Program-made: the position numbers and the translations under genes
Notes under the pieces: model-generated
The model's input: the letters and a program-made list of their open reading frames with translations, nothing else
The model's database searches: none
What the model was told of the DNA's origin: nothing
Source: Rostratula benghalensis
Lineage: Eukaryota > Chordata > Aves > Charadriiformes > Rostratulidae
Reading direction: 5' to 3'
DNA length: 64,000 nucleotides
Assembly: GCA_013399305.1 (NCBI GenBank)
Contig: VXAI01000275.1
Location: forward strand, 790,584-854,583
In this document: piece after piece, positions 36,851-47,640 of the stretch
How positions within the stretch are numbered: the first letter of the stretch is position 1
Layout: every line of letters starts with the position of its first letter

Positions 36851-37123
36851 CTCACATGAAGACTTTATTGACTATTTCTGCATTGTTGTTGGACATGAAA
36901 AAGTAGAAACTGTATCTTGCAATCGATCCTCAACAACACAAACTATGCGTGAGAAAGCTGCAAATATTTTAGAAGAGCAAGAGAACTAAAAACAATAGGT
37001 CCATGCAGACATGTAATCCCCCTGCTTCCTGTAGGAACGGCAGACGGGATTTGTCTCCTTTAGCTGTGTAAATATCTAGTCAGAGGGACTCAAAGGCTCC
37101 CTCTAGATACCTTGGCAAGCTTA
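36851..37123 (+). pseudogene. Second, degenerate copy of lectin A last exon and 3' UTR
   Basis: This matches lectin A exon 7 and its 3' UTR (33591-33853), roughly 85-90 percent identical by eye. The copied frame stays open to a TAA at 36987-36989 (SCNRSSTTQTMREKAANI in place of [18 protein letters not shown]). The final canonical cysteine is replaced by arginine. No other lectin exon is found near it. It is either the remains of a tandemly duplicated lectin gene or an unused alternative last exon. Confidence 0.8.
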
Positions 37124-38569
37124 TAAAATCTGGCTGTGTTGTACTTGTGGCTGAAAATCATCTTATATGTAAAACTGGGGAGAATGAATGGGCAACTTGA
37201 AAGGCTTCAAGAATTTTATTTAGCATGGTTGTATGCTTAAAAGAAATGCTGTTGATGACTCATGATGATGTGGCGTTTAGCATAAATAAGTAAGTTTTAC
37301 TTAGAAGAAATTACTTAGGGTTACAATATGGTGTGATTTATACTGTGTGTTTAGACTTGTAGTAAGGGCATTGTTTTGGTGTCACACTGATGTTTTGGTA
37401 GCATTTTTCCCAAGTCTGGGGGTCTTCTGTTCTCCATGTTCTGCCAGTGAGTGTAGATGCACAAGGAACGTGAATCAGAAGATACAGCAGCACCAGCTGT
37501 TGGCTGAAACTGCAAATCAACAAGATAAGAATCTGATCTCCCCTCTGACTGCCTCCTTGGACACAGAAAAAGGCACAGAAAGTCACAGGACTAAGGAGCA
37601 AGTACAGCTTACAAGGAGATCCCTAACGAGGGAGGAAGTTTGATTTGAAATTATTTATTTAGTCTGTGCTTTCTTTTTTCACGTTATCCTCCAGCCTCGC
37701 TTTTCTAGTTCTTAAGAGTTGTCTCTTCTACTTTTAGCTGTGATACTGCTGACATGAAAACATAATTTCCATGCAATTATCAATAAACACAGCTAAGTGG
37801 CTGTCTACACGCTAAAATGTGTGTGCATACACATAGACATAAAAAGACGCTAATTCCTCTGAAATGCTTCCCTGGTTAAAACTGTTTGCTCATTAAGCTC
37901 TGCCCACATTCCATTTTAAAGAAATGCATTTTTGAAAAGAAGAAAAAGTCAAAGTTTCCTTTTCTGCCAGATGAACTACTAGATCAACTAGGTAGTGGCT
38001 TCATCAGCAGGGAAGGGCTCAGTCCACACAGCCCAGGTGGGACAAGCAAGGTACTGGTGGTGGCTACCAGGTTCAGTCTAGAGTCTTGACTACCAGAGAA
38101 AGCCAGTGCTGCCAGGTGCATGCAAGGCCAATTCATTTCTCAAGCAAAGAAGTCAGACCCAGGATAAGGTCTGCCCAGCGATTATTACGCAGGTCCCTAG
38201 CAATATGGCACAACTACGGTTAAGCTAATACATCCGTCCAAGGTCAAGTACCTGGATCAACAGAGTACATGGCCAGGTACATCCGTAACTGTAGCTTGGG
38301 TAGGACTTAATGGGAGGACCCTCATCCTAAAATAGTTCCTGGGGACGGGGCAGAGGGGTGGTTCAACTCTTGCTGCAGCCTCTATTTTTTTTCACAACAG
38401 ACCTCTTCAAGATCAGCTCTTTCCAAGCTGGCCCTGAGCCCTGGCAGCCAAATGTCCAGGGGGCTGGAGGAGGCACTCAGGCTTTCAAACACAGATATTA
38501 AGCAAAGTGGGCTTCCAGCACATATATGCATCTGAAAAAAAGACACAAAACTCACAACATAAGCATAAG
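37124..38569. other. Intergenic, no gene recognised
   Basis: No exon with supporting splice sites was found. A plus-strand AATAAA at 37782-37787 could serve a transcript reading through the copied lectin exon. The rest has no recognised family. Confidence 0.4.
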
Positions 38570-38745
38570 TGAGACAGAGCATCCCAAACTGGACATCGTA
38601 CTCCTGATGAGGTCTCACACCTGTTGAATAGAAGGGAGCTATCACCTCCATCAGCTGGATGGCTATATCTTGCTAATGAACCTCAGAATGTGGTTTGCCT
38701 TTGCTACATGGGCAGTCTGGTGACTTGGTTTCAGGAGTCTTGAGT
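38570..38745 (-). mobile_element. CR1 LINE fragment
   Basis: CCCAAACTGGACATCGTACT, then CTGATGAGGTCTCACACCTG, is the reverse complement of CR1 coding sequence just upstream of the 3' end. The copy is diverged and short, and its boundaries are approximate. Confidence 0.65.
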
Positions 38746-39919
38746 CCCTCAGAAGCCAGTGCCCCTACAGCACAGATAGCATAGGTACACAGCTGTGCGT
38801 TTCAGGTTGAGTCTTCTGGAGTTCTTAGCGATCTAATGTGTATTGTCAAAGGGGCTAAGAGCAGAGAGAGCACAGGGGTTTTCAGTCAGGACAGTCAGAC
38901 AAGCAGACCACAGCCACCAAACATCTGAGATGATCAGGTACTAAATTAACATTATCATGTTAATTTCTTCAACAAAAGATTGGGAAATGTTCTGTTATTG
39001 TTTCCTCCTCTACCTATAGGATCTCTAAAATACCCATCTCTGGTTATCCTTGTATGTCTAAGATAATGATTAGCTGCTTCAATAAATGCAGACTGTAAAA
39101 GCGTTTAAAAAAACTCCTGTAAAATATTTCATAAATCAAAACCCATCTATTCATACTATGCATCTATTCAGTACATATTACAGGATAACTTTCTCCTAAA
39201 ACATTTTGTGTCAGCCAGCTGTAACTGCACAGTAGAACACAAAGTGTTCCTGCAGTCTTAACATCTCCTGGTCTCAGCCAGACCCAGCAAACTGAGTATT
39301 GTGATACCAGGGAATTACTGGGAACTGAGATTACTATCCAGTATGTCACACCAGCTCCACACATGTTGCAGCATATGAATCTTCAAGCACCCAAAGCCAT
39401 ACAGGAACAGGACCCTGAACCACAATGTGCATCTTGACAACACCTTATCTTAAACTACTTGGCTATGCTCAGTGCGGTTTTGCACATTTTCGGTTCGATG
39501 GGGTTTGGTGGTTTCCCCAACAGCAAAACCAAGGTAGACCAAAGCTAATCTGCTAATCCTGACCCTCCCACCTCCACCTCCCACCACCACCACCCAAGAT
39601 GGGTGCAGGAGGTCCCTTGCAAGCAGACAGCTGCAACACCGTGTGCTGCCTGCTGTTGCGGGTTCTCTGCTGCATGGCAGCCAGCCAGTCCAACTTTCCA
39701 AACACCTCCTGTCCTACATGGCATGGGCTCTGGGACTGCAAAGAGCAGCAGTGTGGACATACGTCCTTCCTCCTGAAATGGACTGAAAGAAGAATTACTA
39801 GAAGCAGAAGTAATCCCTATGAGTGTGCACAGGGGCATCACCTGTTTGAATGGGGAGAGCAAATGTGGCATATGGTGTACCTGGGAAGGCAATCTGGCTT
39901 CTTCAGTTTGCTTGGGGAA
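38746..39919. other. Intergenic, unclassified, possibly repeat-derived
   Basis: No gene is supported. The stretch 39590-39919 has repeat-like character but I could not place it in a family. Confidence 0.35.
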
Positions 39920-40641
39920 TGTCCTGGTTTAAGGTAAAACAGTCCCAATTATCTCTTCAGTAATTTTATTTTGTCGCTAAGCCTCTTCTAACTCTCCAAA
40001 ACTCTTGAAATTAACAGCATATTGAGCAGAACATGTTCGCTTTCAGAGCGAGAAGACCAAGAGAGGCCCTTGCTTATACTTATTGCTGTAACAACCAAGG
40101 TCAGTAACTTTGTTATTTGCCCTGTTGGAGGGTCAGAAACAGAAAAGCATAAAGGGATCGTACCTGTGGGGAGGAGCAGACAGGACAGGTGACCCTAAAC
40201 TGATCAAGGGAGTATTCCATCCCATCTGCATCATGCCCAATACAAAGCTGTGGGATCCAAGGTTCAGTCCTCTTTCTTCAATGGTCATTGTCCAAGGAGG
40301 ACTCTGTCTGCTCCTCTGCCTTTGAAACTGATCTGTGCATTCTAGAATCCAGTTCCTGAATCTAGTTCCTGAATCCAGTTCTCATCTGTCACTGAGTCCA
40401 ATCTGGGACTTTCCAGGGCCTGCTAGTGACACAATCATCAACCTGGGAGCTTGATACGGTTTTGTATATATTGTATCTATTTCATTATTTCTTTTTTATT
40501 ATTTTACTTATACTTCACTAAAGTAGTTTAGTTTCTTCTAAACTCATAAATCTCTTTATCTCTCTTCCTCCTCTCCTTGGAGAGAGAGGTGGGGGAGAGC
40601 ATCTGTCTTTCTCATTGGCCAATCAATCCCAAACCACAACA
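39920..40641 (+). mobile_element. Solo LTR with 5-bp target-site duplication
   Basis: This 722-base element runs from TGTCCTGGTTTAAGG to CCACAACA. It is flanked by identical GGGAA pentamers at 39915-39919 and 40642-40646. The TG...CA ends, the 5-bp duplication and the interior stretch around 40180-40260, which resembles the LTR at 20077, mark an ERVL-type solo LTR. Confidence 0.85.
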
Positions 40642-43600
40642 GGGAAGATATCTGCTTCCCCAATTAAAAACAGTCCCTCTGCAGAAAAGTCAGATCTCTA
40701 GGCAGAAACCCTCGGTCAGATTACAGTCGTTATGACATCATACTTATTGTGCAGATTTTGAGATACCACAGACTTTCCTTTATAGGTGCAGTAACTTCTG
40801 ACACACCTGTGAGCTGACACTTTGTCCCAGCTCAAAGGGTTACACCGCGTGGGGGTCTGTGGAGATCACAACCATAAATTCACAAGAGTCCATAATACAC
40901 AAGGACATGAAGGATTTTATAGTCTACATTTCTCTGCTTTATTACAGATTACCACAAATAGCACACAAATTGCCACTAGAAAGTAAACTACCACAAAAAA
41001 CCCCACCTCGAGCAAGTATACCTACAGTTAAGAAAGCAAATATATCTCAAGCTATTACAAATTACTGTCAGCATTCAATGGTATAATATCAATCACTTGC
41101 ATGGCAACAATCAATTGTATAGCAACAATAAATATTATAGCAACAATCTATAACAGCAACAACTATAGTCCAAGAACAATACAGGGCATGCTGCTAGGAC
41201 AGTGCGTGCAGCTCTCTGCATGGTCCAGCTCTGAGTATCAGCTCCTCAAAATCTCTTTGAAACTGTCTTCACAGTGGCAGAAAAGAATATTTTTCCTTAT
41301 GCATAAGTCCTAATGTAATTGTAAAGTGACATTTATAGTGGCAGCTCCACAGCTGCTTGGTACTGGAAATATATTATAGGTTAAGAAATTAAGAAGTGCT
41401 GTGTGAGAATGACACAAAATATAGAAATAACCTCAAAAGTTGCAGCGGAGTGGTTCAGGATTTGCCAGAGTAAAAGGCACAAGCACTGCATAAAATATTT
41501 CATAAACTGTCTGATACCGGTATTAACCATCAACAGTGACAGACTTGTCTTTGCAGCTTTATGCATGGATGCTCTTGCCCTAGTTTTAAACTTGGCTGAT
41601 GCTCATTCAGGATGGGCATGAGAAACTCCTGCTGTGCTAAGTATTGCTGGCACTGAAATGCCTCGTGTAGCAAGTAGGGGGAGGGGGGCAAGCTTCACAC
41701 CTCAACATCAACCTTTCCACGACTAGTGCCCAGAATATACTATCTTCTGCCAGAGCTTTCTGCTGCTTCAAGGAGGCTTTTCAAAGCCAGTAGCTTATAG
41801 TTTGGTTCAAAGTGCTGTACTGAAATATCAAGGTGCTAGAAAAGAGGAAAACTCTCAAAGCCATGTAGGTCTTCAAAGACGAAGCCAGCACAGAGTGCTG
41901 TTTGCAGCAAATGTAGTTGCGAACATCAGCACTTAAGACGAGATTAGGCTGAGCAGCTCTGCAGGCAATAAAGACATGGGTCACTTGTGTGAGGAGCTGG
42001 CATGTCCCTGCTGATCCTTGGCAGAAAACGGCCTCATTCATGACACTTGGAAATCTGTGCAGAAATGAATATGACTCTAAGCTCCTCCTGTCCTGGACAA
42101 GCTGGCCTTCTATCAAGAGGAAGATTGTTGTGGGATCCTGACAAAAGTGAGGCCTGTTTCTCTTCTCTCACCCTATTATGTCTCTAGGGGAGCATCAATG
42201 GACAATGTCTGCTGGCTCTTAGGATGCTTTCAAGGACCAAAAGGTGTAGTGTGGGGTGCTCTGCTTGGTGTTCTTCTCTAGGTCTTCTCAAGGTCTTTGC
42301 CCTTACTTTGTTTATATAATTTTTCTTCTGCAATCAATTGCTTCCTCTCCAATTCTCTTTTTTTTTTTTTTTTTCTTGCTTTTACCTCATTTTTGAGGCC
42401 AGAAGCAGCATTTATTTTTGTTATGGACGGAAAAACTGCCCCTATGGATGGAAATAAACAGTTAGGAGAGTGGGTGGGAAATGAAGAAGGACTAGACCTT
42501 CACACTTTCTGCGGTTCAAGAAGTGACAATTCAGCTGAGTGCTACAGTAGGAGAAGCATGCTCCTGCTCCTAGAGAGCTCACTTCCTGTTACCTACCATC
42601 CTCCCTGCACTAGCAGAAGCAGAAGCAGAAAGTTACTGTCACCACCACAGCCTCACTACAGACACAGGAACTGCCACATTAGTCCTGCAACCCGTGTTTC
42701 CTTCCCCATCTGCACCTACAGAGTGGTCTCCCCGCTGCCCTCCTGCACAAGAGTCATGGCCACAGGTATGCACTGTCACCTTGGCCAATGTGTCACCTGC
42801 ACAGTGTGTAGGTGACATACCCCACAGCATGCCCCACAAGCACTGACACTGAAAGGAGGAAGGACAAAGGGGAATCCCCTCCAAGCACATGCTTTTTACA
42901 CTGGCCAGTGGAGGAGATACAGAGGAGACAGCAAAAGGGGTAGCGTTAACTCCAGGCTTGCTGCAAACAGTTCTTCAAACTGCACTGCACTGATGTTTCT
43001 AAGCAGCTGAGGAGTGACAGATTTAAAGAAATCATGTTTCCGTACAGTTTGCTTTCCACCTAGTGCTCTGTGGGTCTAAGTGGGCAGAAGAGAAAGAGAT
43101 GGAAGAACAGTTTGTTGTCATTTAGTCTCATTTCTTACTTGCTGTTTGACTCTTGGCATGTTTTAGAATACTCAAAAAATTAAGAAAATTAATTAAGGTC
43201 AGGAAATTGAAATTAGAGAAGTGTTTGTTTAACATCCTGAGCCAAGAACTTGGAATATTATTAAACTGTATTTTTATATTGAGAGGAAAAACTATTCAAA
43301 TTATTTGCAGACCATGACTGGAGTCATTCAATGACAAATCTACTTTGAACAACTTGTTCTACAGTTTCCTTTCCATTCAGACATCTATTTATTGACATTT
43401 ATCATGTGACAGGCAGGATGACACACAAGCCTCCGTCCTTTTGCTTTCTCCTGCCTATAGATTTCCTATGTAGGCATGAGGACTGTTAGCTCTCTCACAT
43501 TGATTCTCACCTGCAAAATGTGGATAACAATTTCTGTTTGGCCTTATGCAGATGTTTTCTATTTAGACTGCAAGCCCTTCCTGGCAAAGATGCCTGTTGC

Positions 43601-45984
43601 TCCAAGTAGTTACCTTACAGAATCTTGCCTAGGACCTAGGACTAGCACAGATATTCTATTTTTGTTAGGTATGCCTGGTTTCCAAATCACAGGCAGCATT
43701 TTTCTCACCTCACCAGACACTTTCATTGAACAGTAGTTTAAAAATAAATAGGTCAAGCCAGGCACACCAATTGTTTTCCCTCCTCTCACTCTGATTTTGA
43801 ATATTTATGTAATATGGATTACTTTCAGTTCCATAATATGTAATTTGGTTATGTTGCTAAAGTATTTAATATTAATACTAATTTAATATTATCTATATCT
43901 ATATTATTATATCTAGTAAACTGATTGGCCAGGTTCAGTGGGGCCTTAAGAAGCTAACATTTGTCTGGCATATGTAGCTTGTACAAGAGTTTCCAAAGCA
44001 ACCCAAAATATCACAAGTCAGCATCATGTTTGGGGGTACAAATGCCTCAAGGTCTGACTAGAGATTTTGAACTCACTAACAGTTCTTCCACTGACTGGGG
44101 AGGGAGATAGAGATGGTGACGAAATCAACCAAGAGCAGAGCAAGTTAGTCCACCTCAGCCCGTGCAATCACAGTGAGATTGCTACCAGGATGGGAGCTTG
44201 TTAGCGGCAGTCAAACTTGGGCATCTCTGCAGTTCACTGTTGGGACCACAGTGGAGACGTTTCCTACATATATATTCTGCCTCTGCATTTCTGACATGCA
44301 GTGATTTGCTTAATTGGAACACAGTTCTTCAGAAAAATTGGAGGTAGCATGATAGTGGGTGATAAAAAGTAATCAATGATTATTTGTGGCAGCATCAAGC
44401 AGCAGGTGGCATCACAGAATCCAACTGCAACTTTCTGAGTCAGTCCCATCAGATTCCTAGAATCACAGGGGTCAATTTTTTTGCAGATGAAACAATTTCT
44501 TTTGTAAAGTGCCATGCTTATTACTTAGAATGTTTGCGTTTTCTCCCTGCATCATGGCAAGATTTTTAAGCAATTTTCCAATGGCTCAGTTTGGTGGGTA
44601 TTTTTGTGTTTTGCCTTTTTCCTTTAAGAAATTCCTATCTTCTTTTTCAATCTTCATTTTATAAAATGTGGGAAGATTCTATGAAATCAAATATGCCTAT
44701 TAAAAAAAATAATATATATATGTATATATATATATGACCTTTGTAGTGCCTTATGGGAGACATTTTTTTCCACCAAAAATAATTCCCCTCTTCTTCTCCA
44801 AGACCAGCCTGAACACTCAGGGCAAATGCTTAACCAGTCCATTGGCAGCTCAGCAGCACTGAAACATTAAGCTGAAGTGGTAGGCTGCTGTCAAATCACA
44901 GGTCCTTGGTCACAGCAGTATATTCTTCAGTCTGGAGGTGTCTTAGCCAAACTGATCCAGTAAAGCAAAGGTCAAGTGTCTCAGTTACAAGCACCTGGGG
45001 TTAATAACTGTAGTACTTTTGGAGCATCAGAGTTACAGATTCTCAGGTGCTTTTTGTTACCTGGGAGAATGGCCTGCAACTGTCAAAAGTATCTTCTATG
45101 TTAGTGGGTGAGGAAGCGTGAAAAGAATACCCATGAATGCTCTGTGATTATAAGCCACAATAAATTTTTACCTCAGTGACAGACAGGACTTCAGAGTGAA
45201 TAAATGCTGAATAATCTCTTCTTACATTAACAGCTGTGCAAACATTCATATTCCACTACTTCCTTGTATGCAAAATCAGCTCTATATGATACAGATGTTG
45301 AACCTTCCTGCTGCCCTTATTCCATACCTCACTCATTCTCTGTCCCTATGGAGTCAGGTCTCACAAAATCTCTTGAAGTCTCTTGAAGATCTTGTGCTCT
45401 CTGGACCCATCACCTCTTCCCTCTCCCATCCCCTCTTAGAATCTTCAGTCCCCTAACTTCCTTGAAGCCATTGTGCTTTTAGCCTTGTTCGCACATATCT
45501 TTCGGATTCTTCTTCGCCCTTTTGCCTTTCTATTTCTTCTCAAGTGTCATCCTAGGCATGCTGGTCTGTCCAGCTCTCCCAGTCCACTGCTTAAATCAGC
45601 ATCCGCTGCAGACAAAGGCTAAAAAAGTTGCAAGTCAATTCATATTTCTGAAAGTATAAAGTTTATATGGCTCTTTATTACCCAAAATATAAACACATGG
45701 AGCTAATTTTCAGCAGTTAACTACTGCTCAAAAACTTTGACAATCAAAGAAATTGGAGACTGCAATCAAAGTATAAAATGTAACCCTCCATGGTTTTCTA
45801 TTTAAAGTTTTCTCCTCAGGTATGGATGAATGCCTGTTTTGGACAAACTGTCACTGAATTCCTTGTCAGCCTCACACAGAGCCCACATATTGACTTGAAG
45901 AGAGCAATGTTTCCCTGGCTATTTGAAGATACAACAGAGCCAAGATCTGTTGTAAGTAAAACAGTTATCAAAGAACCACCGAAG
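40642..45984. other. Long intergenic stretch, mostly unclassified
   Basis: No gene is firmly supported. It holds a CAACAAT/ATAGCAACAA-rich stretch near 41095-41170, a T run at 42358-42374, AT-rich DNA around 43800-43920, a short TA dinucleotide run near 44715-44735 and the exon-like segment at 45820-45951 listed separately. Confidence 0.45.
45820..45951 (+). other. Orphan exon-like segment, 44 open codons
   Basis: A 132-base segment sits between a good acceptor (TTTTCTCCTCAG) and a strong donor (GTAAGT). It is open in phase 0 at both ends, reading for example LTQSPHIDLKRAMFPWLFED. I do not recognise the protein and find no partner exon. It could be part of an unrecognised gene, an alternative exon, or chance. 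Confidence 0.3.
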
Positions 45985-46395
45985 GTTAGTGTTGGAAGGG
46001 AGCTTAAAGGTCATCTGGTTCCAACCCCCCACGATATGTGCAGAGACACCTCCCTAAAACAGGTTACTCAAAGCGCTAATCAGCCTGGCTTTGGACACCT
46101 CCAGGGATGAGGCATCCACACTTCTCTGTGCAACCTGTTCCAGTGTTTTACCACCTTGACAGTAAAGAATTTCTTCCTAATATCAAATCTAAAAATCCTC
46201 TCTGTTTAAAACTGTTACCCTTTGTCCTATCACTACACTCCCTGATAAACAGTCGTGTGTCCCCCCATCTTTCCTGTAGGCCCCCATTAGGTATTGGCAG
46301 GTTGCTGTAAGGTCTTCCCAGAGCCTTCTCTTCTCTAGGCTGAACAGCCCAAGCTCTCCCAGCCTGTCCTCATAGGAAAGGTGCTATTGTGCCTA
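45985..46395 (-). mobile_element. CR1 LINE 3' region
   Basis: GTTGGAAGGGAGCTTAAAGG followed by TCATCTGGTTCCAACCCCCC starts the reverse-complemented 3' end. The sequence continues through the CR1 C-terminal coding region (CTGGCTTTGGACACCTCCAG) to AACAGCCCAAGCTCTCCCAG. It is non-functional. Confidence 0.9.
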
Positions 46396-46739
46396 ACACA
46401 CCAGGTGAAATGTCTGTACCGTGTGCCAACCCTCCCAATATGTATGGTGCACTCTTACAAGCAATGCTACAACTTCTGCTGCACCTTCATCCCCAGAGCT
46501 GGCAACCCAGAATCGTCACACTTTACACTTTCCTGACTGAGGCAAATCACTGGCCGGGTTTTCCAAAGAGATAAAATTTTAAGTGGTCGACATATAAATG
46601 GAAAGGCAGCAAGATCCTTCTGCCGTTATGTTAGGCTCCTTCCCAACTCCTGACAATGGCTGAGGCTGGAGAATCACGGGGAGAACTGGTGAGAGCTAAT
46701 TTCTTCTTTCTTAACCATTTCCCATTTCCTTTTCCTATC

Positions 46740-47640
46740 ACAAAGCGACGCGCTTAGGACAGAATCCACCCACCCTGACGACAGGCTGTGGGGTGACCAG
46801 CCCCTTCCCGCACCCTCCCCCGCAGCCACGGCCGGGAGCGGGGGAAGCAGATCCAGGCCTCCAGCCTCCCCGCCGGCCGTGAGGTCCCCGTGATCTCCCT
46901 ACCCGGCGGGGCAGCCGTTCTGCACCCATGGGACGCCGAGGGGGCGGTGGCGGCGGGGACGGCAGCGGCTCCCCGGAGCAGAGGACGGGGACCGGCAAAG
47001 GTGACGGGGCAAAGAGAGAGGAGCCGGGGGTGTACGTCGCAGGGGCTCCCGTGGCCGCAGACGGGCGGGGAGCCGGTAGAACCTGCCGAAGAGAGGGGCG
47101 GAGAGCAGAGGACGTGTGTGGGTGTGGTGTGGCCATGCAGACTCCAGTGGTCATGCATCTTCTATAGCCCCGGGACAGGGACGACGGCAGCTCCGCTCCC
47201 CCCGGGCCGGGAGCGGGGCTGGGCGCGGCGGCTGCTGCCCCGCGGCGGCTCGGGAGCCGCTGGGAAACCCCTTGACCGGGGCACGGCTGCGGGTGCCTGC
47301 CCGGCCTGGAGGGGCCGATCCGGTGGAGGTCCCGCTGTTGAGGGGCGCCGGCCACCCAGGGTAGCCCCGAGCTGTCGGGGTGGCGGATGGCGCCTGGCTC
47401 CGGACTGCAAGACCCACCCGAGAAACGCCCGACGGTGCCGCGGGGAATCGTGTGGACCGCGGTGTGCGTGGGGCCGGCTGGGAATCGGCCCTGTGGCAGC
47501 ATCCCGTGGGGCTCACCTTGTGCTTGGAGGCTACATGACCCCATCTGTGTGCTGTAGCTCTTCACACACCTCGGAGGCTGGCCGGGCAGACCCCGGTGGT
47601 GGCAGCAGTGACCACCAGTGAGAGGGGGCCCTTCCCCTCC
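46740..47640. promoter_or_regulatory. CpG island, likely promoter of lectin B
   Basis: About 900 bases are strikingly GC- and CpG-rich against an AT-rich background, with GC-box-like GGGGGCGG near 46938. The predicted first coding exon of lectin B (46928-47000) lies inside. No TATA box was seen. Long open frames on both strands here come from the base composition and are not called genes. Confidence 0.75.

Noticed and set aside
42297..42815. 172-codon plus-strand frame
   Set aside because: Starts in a T run, has no family resemblance and no splice partners.
46656..46688. ATG with strong context followed by 11 codons and a GTGAGA donor, as first exon of lectin B
   Set aside because: It ends in phase 0, whereas the transmembrane exon at 48220 needs phase 1; joining them hits a stop. 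It could still be untranslated or belong to another transcript.
46738..47565. Long minus-strand frame of 275 codons and overlapping plus-strand frames in the CpG island
   Set aside because: Several frames are open on both strands because GC-rich DNA lacks stops. The products are Pro/Arg/Gly-rich with no domain. Only the short exon at 46928-47000 fits a splice phase.
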